Assembly (NCBI GenBank): GCA_963721905.1
Contig: CAVRMF010000029.1
Coordinates: 1 to 64,000 of the forward strand
DNA from: Roseiarcus sp963721905
Lineage (GTDB): Bacteria; Pseudomonadota; Alphaproteobacteria; Rhizobiales; Beijerinckiaceae
Length of the DNA stretch: 64,000 nucleotides
Reading direction: 5' to 3'
The notes beneath the pieces were generated by a model. That model was not told where the DNA came from. It saw only the letters and a program-made list of their open reading frames with translations, and did no database searches. The first letter of the stretch is position 1. Each line of letters starts with the position of its first letter. The position numbers and the translations under genes were made by a program. Positions 7,948-16,017 of this stretch are shown piece by piece.

Positions 7948-8213
7948 TCCGGCTTATATAACGATTCGGAGGATGCAAATGCGCGTTTTCAGTTCCGTGC
8001 CCGTTGGCGGCGTGCGGACGATATAGTCTACGTCGATCAGCTTCAAATTCGTCATTCTGTTTTCTTTGCCCGCAAATTCGATCCGAGCCGGGGACGGTTC
8101 GAGGCCGCAGATGACAAGGATTACGAAGGCGAGGATTAATGTCCTTTGGCTCGTTTCACCGCCGCCGATCATTGGCGGCGCTGTGAACTCGGGCGCGGTT
8201 TCGAGGGTGAACC

Positions 8214-8424
8214 ATGCTCGCTTGGTTTCGCAATCGACGTGAGGCCGAACAGCGCGCCGTAGAGCGGGCCGAGCGGTTGATCCACGACCACGGCGCCGGC
8301 GCCTACAGCGAGGCGCGCCGATGCGAGCAAGAGGCGCTAGACGACAACTCGGCGGCACACTGGCGCCGAGTGGCGCTCGGGCAAGCGAGTCGGCGTCGAT
8401 ACGGCGACGCGGATGCTGGAATGA
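8214..8424 (+). pseudogene. small alphaproteobacterial hypothetical protein, frameshifted
   Basis: ATG at 8214. The protein runs MLAWFRNRREAEQRAVERAERLI to HWRRVALGQ in one frame, then the reading frame that gives GKRVGVDTATRMLE and a TGA at 8422-8424 lies one base off (around 8379-8382). I recall short prophage-linked rhizobial proteins ending HWRRVA...GxRVGxDTATRM, so a small deletion has probably removed part of this hinge. Function unknown. Confidence 0.5.
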
Positions 8425-8445
8425 CTGGCGTCGGGAGAAGCAACA

Positions 8446-8977
8446 ATGATGACCAGCTATCAAGTCGCAACTGCCGCCGAGGCCCTTGCAGCGGCACAGT
8501 TCGCGCGGCTCGGCTTTAATGTTTCCGTTCAATATGGGGCAAACCAACCCGGATATGACTTGGTGATTGACAATGACGAGTATACGCTAAAGGTCTCGGT
8601 AAAAGGTAGTCAAGATGGAAGTTGGGGCCTAACTCAAGCGTATTTGAAAAAGGCAGGCAAGGCCAACTTTAGAGAATTGAACTAGGCAGAGTATTATTCC
8701 GACCTTATGACGCGCTTCCCAAGCGTCTGCTGCCCCGTGGTACTTCGATCAGATGCCTCGAATTTTCGTGGCTTGGCCGCGCGAAATCTCCACACGTCTG
8801 CGCGAGGCTTCCGGCGGGCGCGGAGACACAATCTTGTATGAGGACTACAAGCGCGGTGCCAAGGCCGCCGGCGCCGGAACGATTGAGCGCTTGCCACAGG
8901 CGTGGCGTCTCTCGGTGGATCGTATGGACGCGCTTATGGTGGAGGCTGCCGGTCGCGACGCTGCGCCAAGCCTCTGA
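8446..8977 (+). pseudogene. PD-(D/E)XK endonuclease-like protein (group I intron-associated family), broken
   Basis: The N-terminal part (from ATG 8446 or 8449) carries the family's conserved text: YQVATAAEALAAAQFARLGF, VQYGANQPGYDLVI and LKVSVKGSQDGSWGLTQ, with the Asp and the Lys of the PD-(D/E)XK core. It stops at TAG 8683. A second frame downstream gives WYFDQMPRIFVAWPREIS and ends at 8977, matching the family's C-terminal portion (MPRI-[FY]-xAxP). At least a nonsense codon and a frameshift near 8735 separate them, so no intact enzyme is made. It may be another mobile-nuclease relic in this element. Confidence 0.7.
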
Positions 8978-9072
8978 GACACGTTAATTTGAGATGAAAG
9001 CGCGGCGACAATTTCGCCACTGATTATTAGGGTTTAGCGAAGAGAGTCCTGCCAAGTGCTCGAACTCCGACG

Positions 9073-9267
9073 ATGCAATTTCGCATCCTGTTTCTCGACG
9101 GTTCTGCCCGCGTCATTCGGGAATTGTACGCGGACGCGCGCAGCGTTGCCGGGGCGATTGCGCTTGTCCGCGACATCGACTGGCCGCCCCGCACAGTCAC
9201 CATGCGCGTGCTCGACGTGGACGGCCGCGAGGTTCATTCCGCGATTAAGGGCGGCAGTAAGAGTTAG
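9073..9267 (+). CDS. small hypothetical protein (64 aa), prophage/rhizobial type
   Basis: ATG at 9073. The compact 64-residue product has strand-helix-strand text (MQFRILFLDGSARVI, ADARSVAGAIALV, TMRVLDVDGREVHSA). Similar short proteins are common as orphan genes in Rhizobiales; function unknown. It faces the regulator gene at 9289-9498 tail to tail. Confidence 0.6.
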   Translation: MQFRILFLDGSARVIRELYADARSVAGAIALVRDIDWPPRTVTMRVLDVDGREVHSAIKGGSKS

Positions 9268-9288
9268 CTCGCGATCTCGTGGACCGGC

Positions 9289-9498
9289 CTACCGACGCAG
9301 TCGCACGCCATCGTCGCCGAGGAACTCAACTCCGGCCCGTTCCAGCGCGCCCCTGATCGCGTCGACCGTCCGCTCTTTCAATTCCTCGCCGCGCTCAAAC
9401 CGGCTGACGGTATCGGTTGAAACCTTCGCCAGCGCCGCCAAGTCGCGGACGCCAAGGCCGAGGGCTACGCGCGCCATTTTGCACTGAACGGCGATCAT
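9289..9498 (-). CDS. Cro/CI-type helix-turn-helix regulator (69 aa)
   Basis: Sixty-nine residues that are almost entirely one HTH domain: QCKMARVALGLGVRDLAALAKVSTDTVSRFERGEELKERTVDAIRGALERAGVEFL split over helices 1-5, the layout of small XRE regulators in rhizobial genomes. The ATG at 9498 gives the usual N-terminus; the open frame continues upstream but with unlikely text. It probably represses element genes or its own transcription. Confidence 0.8.
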   Translation of the reverse strand: MIAVQCKMARVALGLGVRDLAALAKVSTDTVSRFERGEELKERTVDAIRGALERAGVEFLGDDGVRLRR

Positions 9499-9597
9499 AT
9501 TCGCGACTCTGTAGCGATTTCGTTTGACAGTCTTGATTTCCTCGCCATCATAACAGCGTTCCAATTCCGGGACAATGCAACGAGGGAAATCAACAAA

Positions 9598-9896
9598 ATG
9601 AGATCGGCAACAATCACGCTCGCCATCGCGGCGGGACTCATAGCTACGGCTGCGCACGCGGCCGTCGTGACCGTCACTTATGACACGCTGGCGACGACGG
9701 CGCGGAATGATTTTCTTTCGTTCGAGCCGTCGTTCAGCAACGCGCTTGGACCGAACGGCCTGCCTGTCGCCTCAAACGCCTATGATTTTTCGGACGTGCT
9801 GAACGCGCATCAACTCGCGTGGTGGACGGACGGGACTCCGCTAGCCTCGCCGCCGACGCCGTTGATCGTCACAAATCCGGAGGATATTTCGGTTAA
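9598..9896 (+). pseudogene. exported PEP-CTERM-like protein, 5' part (split by IS)
   Basis: ATG with a clear signal peptide (ITLAIAAGLIATAAHA, cleavage after AHA about residue 21) followed by secreted-type, beta-rich sequence. After codon ...DISVN the host frame is interrupted by the IS at 9897. Joining 9896 to 11539, which keeps one copy of the duplicated TTAA, restores a continuous frame of 225 residues. The intact product would have been a cell-surface or exported protein. Confidence 0.8.
9893..9896. repeat. left target-site duplication TTAA
   Basis: TTAA immediately outside the IS left end; the matching copy is at 11535-11538. IS1380-family elements make 4-5 bp duplications. Confidence 0.75.
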
Positions 9897-11534
9897 CCCG
9901 CATTTCTCAGACTGCGGGCGCATTGCAGACTGGCTGACAGGGATGTGCGCAGCGTCTGTGTGACCGACGAGCGCACGCTTTGCGCCGTTTGCGCAGTTGG
10001 ATCGGGGTGTTTCGGTTCTCCTGTGGGCCGAGGGGTGGATTGCCGCGATTTGTCGGCGTCGCGGCGACGCCTCAGGCGAGGCGGACGGCGGCGAGGCGCC
10101 ATTCGTCGGCGTAAGGACAAGCCGAGGCGAGCGCGAATTTGATGCGGCGCGCGCTGATGCGGACGAGGCCTGCGAGCTTGAGGAGCTTGAGCCTGATCGT
10201 GCCGCAGGTTGCCTCGGCGAACTGGGTGTGTGCGAGGCCGACGCGCCTGAGCGCGCAGATCAGAACATAGGCGAACGAGGCCAGCCAGAGCCTGAGCTGG
10301 TTGGCGCGCATGGTGGCGGTCGAGGTGCGGTCGGCGAACAGGTCGCCCTGGCACTCCTTGATCCGGTTCTCCATGTCGCCGCGGGCGCAGTAGACCGTCT
10401 CGTAGAGGAAGCGGCCGTTGATCTCGCCCTGCTTGAGCGAGGTGACGATGAAGCGCGGATTGACCTCGCCCTTTGTCCATTCCGCCTTGCCGATCACCCG
10501 GCGCCGGCGCGACCAGCTGTCGAGCGTCGCATAGCGGAAGTCCTTGAAGCGGCGGGCGGGTTTGCCGGTCGCGGCGGCTTCCGCCTCGGCCTGCGCGAGT
10601 TCGGCGGCGATCTCCTCGACGAGCCGGGGGTTGCGCGCCAGGCCGAACACGAAGTCGACCCGGTTCTGTTCGCACCAGGCCATCAGCGCCTCGCGGGCGA
10701 AGCCCGAAGTCGGCGCGCAACAGGATGCGCGTCTTCGGCCAGCGCGCCCGAATTTGCCTGACGATCCGCGCCGCCTCCTCGACCGATCCGGCGCTGGCGT
10801 CGATGTTCGAGGGCCTGAGCTTGGCCGCCAGGAGATGGCGGCCGCAGAACACATACAGCGGCAGATAGCAGTAGCCGTCGTAATAGCCGTGGAAGAACCG
10901 GCCCTCCTGATGGCCGTACAGCGGGTCGTCGGTCGCGTCGAGGTCGAGGATGATCTCTCTGGGCGCCCGATCGTGCGCCTCGAGGAACAGGTCGACGAAC
11001 AGGGCCTCGATCGCCGCCGGGTCGTGGCTGATCTTCTTGTAGCGGGTGGCGATCTCGCGCGACAGTTCCAGCCGGTTCAGCGTCGACTTGCCGGCCACCG
11101 GCGCGCAATCCTCGCGCCTGGCCTCAAGCTTGCCCGCCAGCACCGCCATCAAAGGATCGTGGCGAAGCTCGTCATGGTCGTTCAGGTCCTCATAGCCGAG
11201 CGCGATGCCGTACACGCGCTGCCCGATGAGCGTGGCGACGGAATGCTCAATGAACCTCGGGTCTCTGGCGTCGCGGAAACATCCCGCAAGCCGTCGAACC
11301 AGATTGAGCCTTCGGTCGGCTGCGCCCAGCAGTAGACCGCCGGCGTCGGAGGTCAGCGCGCCGCCGTCGAACGCTGCCATCACAGGCCGCCCTTCGACCC
11401 GTCCAAACGCGCTCGGTTCTGCGCTACACTCCGTCTGCATCGGGCCACTCCTCCGAACCGGCTCAAGTCATTCTCACAAAACAACTTTTGCCTGATTCGG
11501 CGGCCCGATGCGCCCCTAATTTGAGATATGCGGG
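9897..11534. mobile_element. IS1380-family insertion sequence (1638 bp)
   Basis: Left end CCCGCATTTCTCAGA and right end, read inward, CCCGCATATCTCAAA form terminal inverted repeats matching at 13 of 15 positions. It is flanked by TTAA on both sides. It carries one transposase gene on the minus strand with the length typical of the family. The insertion splits an exported-protein gene whose frame is exactly restored by removing the element and one TTAA. Confidence 0.88.
10072..11440 (-). pseudogene. IS1380-family transposase, one-base frameshift
   Basis: About 455 residues if corrected. It opens with GGALTSDAGGLLLGAADRR, a hallmark of IS1380 transposases, and carries the DDE-core text LDLDATDDPLYGHQEG and, in the second frame, SGFAREALMAWCE and GEINGRFLYETVYCARGDMENRIKE. 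Near 10706 the coding strand reads GACTTCGGG where GACTCGGGC is expected, i.e. one extra base, so the frame changes there. It is either inactive or a sequencing error. Confidence 0.85.
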
Positions 11535-11917
11535 TTAACGCTTTCCCGACGCCGTTCGCGGTCGGCGACTACGCCGTCACGGCCATCGCCACCTTCACAA
11601 GCGCCGCGACCGCGACCGAACTGCTCGACGTGTCGGCAACGGGGACGGCGCTCTTATACCTGAACGGCGCGTTAATTCTAGACCATCAAGGCGAGGCCGG
11701 CGCTTATACCGCCTCCATCGCGGAGAACTTGATCGCAGGATCGAACACAATCACGGCGTTCTATTTGGATGGCGGGTCCGTTCCGTCTTTCAGCTTTGAT
11801 CCAAGTCTACCGGTCGCGCCAGCCGCGCCAGAGGCCGCGACGCTGACCATGTTGCTCATTGGCGCCGCTGGCCTTGGTCTGGCCGCTCGGCGCCGCGCCA
11901 AGGCGGTGCGAGCATGA
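11535..11917 (+). pseudogene. exported PEP-CTERM-like protein, 3' part with sorting signal
   Basis: Continues the gene split at 9897: after TTAA the frame reads AFPTPFAVGDYAVTAI and ends APEAATLTMLLIGAAGLGLAARRR, i.e. a Pro-Glu motif, a hydrophobic span and an arginine cluster. That is the tripartite layout of PEP-CTERM-type sorting signals that anchor or export via exosortase/archaeosortase-like enzymes. No exosortase gene is in the window. The stop overlaps the next ATG (ATGA). Confidence 0.75.
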
Positions 11918-12225
11918 ACGCCATCGCAATCATGCCGAGGATGATCGACCTGAACGCCTCGCTCGACGACGCGCTGGACCGTTTCCGGGCGCTCGACTTG
12001 GCCGGCGACACGTGCGCCGTTCTCGCCGCCAACGTCTCAATCGAGGCTGTGGCGCTCGTTGCTGCGGACACGCCAGCGCGGACGGCGGAGGAATTGCGCG
12101 CCAAGTGTCGAATGCTAGCGCGCTACGTCGGTCGCGTGCCGAACGAACGCGACCTCGATGAGATCGGCCACGCCGGCCGCACGCTCGCCGCGTCCATCAT
12201 CGCCGACGCGGCGACGCTCAACTGA
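11914..12225 (+). CDS. hypothetical protein (103 aa)
   Basis: ATG overlaps the stop of the split exported-protein gene, so it was probably translated together with it. The product is 103 residues, helical and alanine-rich, with no signal peptide or membrane span. No family recognised. The IS upstream may reduce its expression. Confidence 0.55.
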   Translation: MNAIAIMPRMIDLNASLDDALDRFRALDLAGDTCAVLAANVSIEAVALVAADTPARTAEELRAKCRMLARYVGRVPNERDLDEIGHAGRTLAASIIADAATLN

Positions 12226-12615
12226 AGGACGAAACGGGCGTCGCCGCCCGTCTGAGCGCAAAGCGCTCACTGAGGAGTCCGGGAATGAGAACGCTAATGG
12301 CGGCGCCTGCGTTTTTCGACCCTCGCACAGCCGCGCTGACGGCAAAGTCGGGCGCGGCGAAGGGAATGCATCAGGCCGTGCCGGAAGGCCGCCAGCGCGC
12401 CTCTCTGTCGATCCTTTCGATGCTGCTCACTGATCAGTGGCGTCTCCGAAAAACCTTGGCCGTCGCCCGACTTTTTGCTTGCGAAAGCTTGCAAGTTGAA
12501 CTTCCATTTTTGAACCTAATCAAATCCGCCGCGCCGATCTCGCGTGGCGACGACGGCGCCGGCGGGAAGCCCTATCCGGTCGGCGCCGTCGAGCTTTCTG
12601 AGGGAATGGAGAACT
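12226..12615. other. intergenic stretch with two perfect hairpins and a doubtful ORF
   Basis: Two small hairpins stand close together: ACGGGCG-tcgc-CGCCCGT (12234-12251) and TGAGCGC-aaa-GCGCTCA (12253-12269). An ATG at 12285 with GAGGAG upstream opens a frame, but its 3' end overlaps the excisionase in another frame and its sequence looks non-protein-like, so I do not call it a gene. Such hairpins beside xis/int could be regulatory or recombination-related. Confidence 0.35.
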
Positions 12616-12906
12616 TTGAACGCGCCTGTCCTCCGACCCCTCGACGTTGCGAATCGCTGGCAATGCTCCGAGCGTCACGTTCGTGGCCTGATCGTCGCGG
12701 GGAAGCTCGGAGCTTTCAGGGTCGGCGGCAAGCTCTTACGCATTCCGGCTGCGGCCGTTGAGGAGTTTGAACGTTGCCAGAATATCGACTCGCCCGCTTC
12801 CGAGGTAAGTTCGCCGTCGTCTGGCACGACGCAGGCATCCGTCATCGAGTTACGCTTGGCACGGACAGCCGCGCGGAAGCCGACAGACTTCTCTCGCGCT
12901 TCATAG
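12616..12906 (+). CDS. excisionase-family helix-turn-helix protein
   Basis: TTG start preceded by GGAG. The protein opens VLRPLDVANRWQCSERHVRGLIVAGKLGAFRVGGKLLRIP, a winged-helix/MerR-type HTH of the kind in phage excisionases, followed by a flexible tail. It overlaps the integrase start by over 130 bases in a different frame, so the functional part is probably the first 60 residues. Its position directly before int supports a role in directing excision. Confidence 0.75.
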   Translation: MNAPVLRPLDVANRWQCSERHVRGLIVAGKLGAFRVGGKLLRIPAAAVEEFERCQNIDSPASEVSSPSSGTTQASVIELRLARTAARKPTDFSRAS

Positions 12907-13767
12907 CATCGAGCGCCGCCGCAAGCCGGTCAACCGCCCTCACGGTCGCCGAGGCATGGGACGGATACGTCAACGCGCTCGGCGCCAAACCCGCCGCGAC
13001 GACGATGCGATTTATGTGGCGCTCGCTCGGCCCGCGCCTCGGAGACCGCAACGCCGAGACCCTGACCGAAGATGATTGTCGGGCATACATCGCGACTCGG
13101 CGCCAGCAAGGGCGATCAGACGGTACGATATGGTCCGAACTGAGTCGGCTCCGCTCCGCGCTCAAATGGGCCGAGAACAAGCGACTGATCGACCGCGCTC
13201 CGAAAATCTGGACCCCGCCGCCCTCGCCGCCGCGAGAGAAGCGGATGACCCGCGAGCAGGTCTCGGCCTTCATCGCGGCGTGCTCCTATCCCCATATCAA
13301 GCTGTTCGCGATCCTCGCCGCCACGACCGGCGCTAGAATGTCCGCCATCCTGCAATTGACATGGGTCCGGGTCGATCTCGACGCAGGGCTGATTCGCTAC
13401 CACGATCCCGAGCGCGCGACCACGAAGAAGGGCCGTGCCGCGACGCCTATCAATGACCTTGCTCGCAATGCCCTCGTGGAGGCCCGTAGAGCCGCGCTGA
13501 CGCCCTTTGTCATCGAATGGGCAGGCGCCAGCCCGTTCGATCCGTCAAGAAGGCCCTACACGCCGCTGGCGAGCGTGCGGGGATGCCTTGGGTCACTGCG
13601 CACGTGTTCCGGCATTCGTGCGCCTGCATCCTCGGGAGGCTGGCGTTCCGATGGCGGAGATCGCACAGCTTCTCGGCCACAAGGATAGCCGGACCACTGA
13701 GGCGATCTACGCCCGCTTCAGCCCGACCTATCTCCGCAAGGCGGCGGCGACGTTGGAGTTTGTTTGA
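12774..13767 (+). pseudogene. int: tyrosine-recombinase integrase with two frameshifts
   Basis: Phage-type integrase: N-terminal arm domain, a core-binding domain (LTVAEAWDGYVNALGAKPAATTM), and the catalytic domain with the first Arg in TTGARMSAILQLTW (about residue 188). The HxxR box (HVFRHSCACIL) is in a second frame, and LLGHKDSRTTEAIYARFSP with the nucleophilic Tyr is in a third frame. Frames change near 13525-13540 and 13620-13640; two single-base losses would explain both. The corrected protein is about 331 residues. The stop codon lies immediately before the encoded CCA end of tRNA-Val, the usual attachment target for such integrases. Confidence 0.85.
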
Positions 13768-13842
13768 TGGTGGGCGCTGTAGGGATTGAACCTACGACCC
13801 CCTCGATGTCACCGAGGTGCTCTACCGCTGAGCTAAGCGCCC
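13768..13842 (-). tRNA. tRNA-Val (GAC anticodon)
   Basis: Folds as a full cloverleaf: acceptor GGGCGCT/AGCGCCC, D stem GCTC/GAGC, anticodon stem CCTCG/CGAGG with loop GTGACAT (anticodon GAC), T arm GTAGG/CCTAC, discriminator A and encoded CCA. It abuts the integrase 3' end, so its 3' half is probably the attachment site and may be element-derived. Confidence 0.93.
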
Positions 13843-13902
13843 GTGGTTCACTTGAACCGCACTACCGTCGTAACCTATTGCTCTATCAGTGGACACCGCT
13901 CT

Positions 13903-13940
13903 CATGTCAAGGTAGTGCTCTACCGCTGAGCTAAGCGCCC
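13903..13940 (-). pseudogene. truncated 5' half of a second tRNA-Val (GAC)
   Basis: The first 26 nucleotides are identical to the intact tRNA-Val, then it reads ACTACCTTGACATG: an anticodon 5' strand and a normal loop TTGACAT with anticodon GAC. Nothing pairs with it afterwards and no T arm follows. This is a tRNA cut in the anticodon region, as left by integration or recombination at a tRNA. Confidence 0.75.
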
Positions 13941-14040
13941 ATCTCCGATGACTCGAGCGCGAAGGCCCGCTCGAGAGTGCGCGGCGGTATAGACGCTCGC
14001 ATCGCGGCGCGCAACGGCGAATCTGGAAGAGGAGCGAAGC

Positions 14041-14562
14041 TTGCAACGATCAGCGATCGCCTCGCGAGGGGCCGCGCCAGCAGCGATCGTCGTGCGTCCC
14101 GCGTCGTTCACCGATCTGCCGGCGATCATGGCGATCGAGCGCATGCCCGGCTTCGAGGGTCACGTGGGCCGCTCTGAAGAGGCCGAGCATCGCGCGATGC
14201 TCGCCTCGCCCGCTTACGCCTATCGGCTCGGAGTCGGAGCAGGCGTCGAGGCCTTCGCGATCCTCAGCGGGCTCGGCGATCCGCACCGCAATCTCTATCT
14301 CAAGCGCGTGGCTATTTCGCATCCTGGCGAGGGTCTGGGGACCGCTTTTCTCGGCCTCGTGCTCAACGAGGCGTTCGAACGGCTCGGCGCCGAGCGCATG
14401 AGCCTCGACTGCTTCCTGGGCAACGCCCGCGCGCAACGCGCTTACGAGAAGCTCGGCTTCACTCGGGAAGGCGTGCTGCGAAAGGCCTACCGCCTGCCGG
14501 ACGAGACGCGGCCGGACCTCCTCCTGATGGCGCTCCTGAAGAGCGAGTGGGAGGCGCGATAG
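14041..14562 (+). CDS. GNAT-family N-acetyltransferase
   Basis: A 173-residue protein with the GNAT fold: N-terminal VRPASFTDLPAIMAIERMPGF, the acetyl-CoA-binding loop LKRVAISHPGEGLGTAFLGLV (a variant of Q/RxxGxG/A) and the C-terminal NARAQRAYEKLGFTREGVLR motif. The TTG at 14041 has GAGGAG upstream. It probably acetylates a small molecule or a protein N-terminus; substrate unknown. It is the first chromosomal gene beyond the prophage attachment region. Confidence 0.82.
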   Translation: MQRSAIASRGAAPAAIVVRPASFTDLPAIMAIERMPGFEGHVGRSEEAEHRAMLASPAYAYRLGVGAGVEAFAILSGLGDPHRNLYLKRVAISHPGEGLGTAFLGLVLNEAFERLGAERMSLDCFLGNARAQRAYEKLGFTREGVLRKAYRLPDETRPDLLLMALLKSEWEAR

Positions 14563-14939
14563 GCTGTCCTCGCCGGCGCCAGAGGGCGCCGGCCGGCGCC
14601 CGGAATTTGGCGCACATTGCTTTCTCTTCCTTTCTCTCGCCTTTCCTTGCTTTTCTTTGAATTTGGGGCTTGAATTTCCTTTCATTTCCCTGAATTTATT
14701 CGTCCGAATCTTGACTTTTCAATTGGTTATGAGCAATTCAACCAAGACAAACGAACGGGTGGCTCCCGACATCGCATCGCCTGAAGCGACCTCGGCGAGA
14801 GCGCGGGATTCGCGCTCGTTATCACGAGCCCATTGTACCACGGCTTCCGACAATCAGAAAAGAAATTGTCGAGGAAACTCTCGGCGGCGGCGCTGTCTTT
14901 CCAAAATGGACCTGAGCTTTGTGAACGTCGCCGGCCTGG
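14563..14939. other. intergenic region with a polypyrimidine tract
   Basis: About 377 bases. From roughly 14618 to 14700 the + strand is a long C/T-rich run (CTTTCTCTTCCTTTCTCTCG and similar), lower in GC than its surroundings. A frame from ATG 14729 exists but its text is not protein-like. No gene is called. Confidence 0.4.
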
Positions 14940-15881
14940 TTACGCCGCGGGTCTGCGCGCGATCATCAGCAAGCCGCCCCCTTCGTCGGCCGTCGTTTTC
15001 GGCGCGCCGAACAGCCTGAAGGCGATCGAGCCGAGCCCATGCCCGATCAGCGCCGCCGCGTGCCATGTGAAGGCGCCGCGAAAATGGACGTCGGAGCACT
15101 TGATCGGCGAACAGCGCTCGATCCAGAAGATCCGGCCGTCTCCCTGCCCCCAGGGCACATTGTCGATGCTTTCGACGACCGCGCCGGCGCTCCTCGCCAG
15201 TTCGACGAGAGCGGTCTTGCTCCACCAGGTCAGATGATGGGGCGGGGCGCTGATGAGAAAATTGGGGATCCGGGTCAGCGCCGAAGGAACGTGCGGAACG
15301 CCGACAACGATGAGGCCGCCGGGCTTGGCCGCCTCGACGATTTCAGCGAACAACGCCTTCGGATCGCGCACGTGCTCGAGGACCTGGAAGCAGCAGACCG
15401 CATCGTACGACGCCGCGCGCCCGACGAGATGCTGGGTCAGCGTCTCGTTGCGGACGCCCTCGATGCCGGCGTCCTGGGCGAAATGCGGATCGAGGCCGGT
15501 ATAGTCGGCCTCAGGCACGCATTGCCGGAAATTGCAATGTCCGCAGCCGACGTCGAGCACGCGCGCGCCCGGCGGTATATGCCGGGCGGCGATCAAGAAC
15601 TCTTCGCGAACGGTCTCCTCGGTGAAGAGGCGCCATCGCTTCAGACGCGCATAGAACTCAGTGTAGAATTTCTGGTCGCCTTCCAGCGGGGGATCAAAGA
15701 AATAGAGGCCCGTCGGCGACTCCCACAGGCCAATGCGGTCGATCCCGGCAAAACTGGTCAGCGCGTCGGTCCGGAAGACGATCCGCCAGAGATCGGCGAG
15801 AAGTCGGGTCGTCACCCACTGCACCAGCCGAACGGCCGGTCGACCGGTGACCGGGCAAAGCGGCGCCGGTTCTGGGGACAT
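14940..15881 (-). CDS. class I SAM-dependent methyltransferase
   Basis: About 313 residues from the ATG at 15881 (a TTG at 15893 is also open). The methyltransferase core begins with motif I ARVLDVGCGHCNFRQCVPEADYTGLDPH and continues with AASYDAVCCFQVLEHVRDP and AEIVEAAKPGGLIVVGVPH. This is the methyltransferase type 11/23 layout seen in enzymes acting on cell-envelope or glycan precursors. A partial zinc-finger-like CPVTGRPA near the N-terminus is common in such proteins. Substrate unknown; it stands alone between two unrelated loci. Confidence 0.85.
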   Translation of the reverse strand: MSPEPAPLCPVTGRPAVRLVQWVTTRLLADLWRIVFRTDALTSFAGIDRIGLWESPTGLYFFDPPLEGDQKFYTEFYARLKRWRLFTEETVREEFLIAARHIPPGARVLDVGCGHCNFRQCVPEADYTGLDPHFAQDAGIEGVRNETLTQHLVGRAASYDAVCCFQVLEHVRDPKALFAEIVEAAKPGGLIVVGVPHVPSALTRIPNFLISAPPHHLTWWSKTALVELARSAGAVVESIDNVPWGQGDGRIFWIERCSPIKCSDVHFRGAFTWHAAALIGHGLGSIAFRLFGAPKTTADEGGGLLMIARRPAA

Positions 15882-16017
15882 CGAAATCGCCAACGGCCGT
15901 CTCTCGTCGGGCCGGGGACGGGACTATTGCCCGCCCAAAGCGCAAAGACAATCGGCCTCGGGTCAGCCCGCCGCTGCGGCGAGTGTTTGGCTCGCGTTTG
16001 GCGGCGTTGTCCGCGGC

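Noticed and set aside
9945..10761. Plus-strand frames across the IS1380 element
   Set aside because: They are complements of the transposase gene and encode no plausible protein.
13857..13900. A full second tRNA beside tRNA-Val
   Set aside because: Only the acceptor 5' strand, D arm and anticodon 5' part are present; the 3' half does not fold, so it is a fragment.
14657..15019. Protein gene downstream of the acetyltransferase
   Set aside because: Compositionally odd text, no homology recognised, and it overlaps the methyltransferase gene on the other strand.
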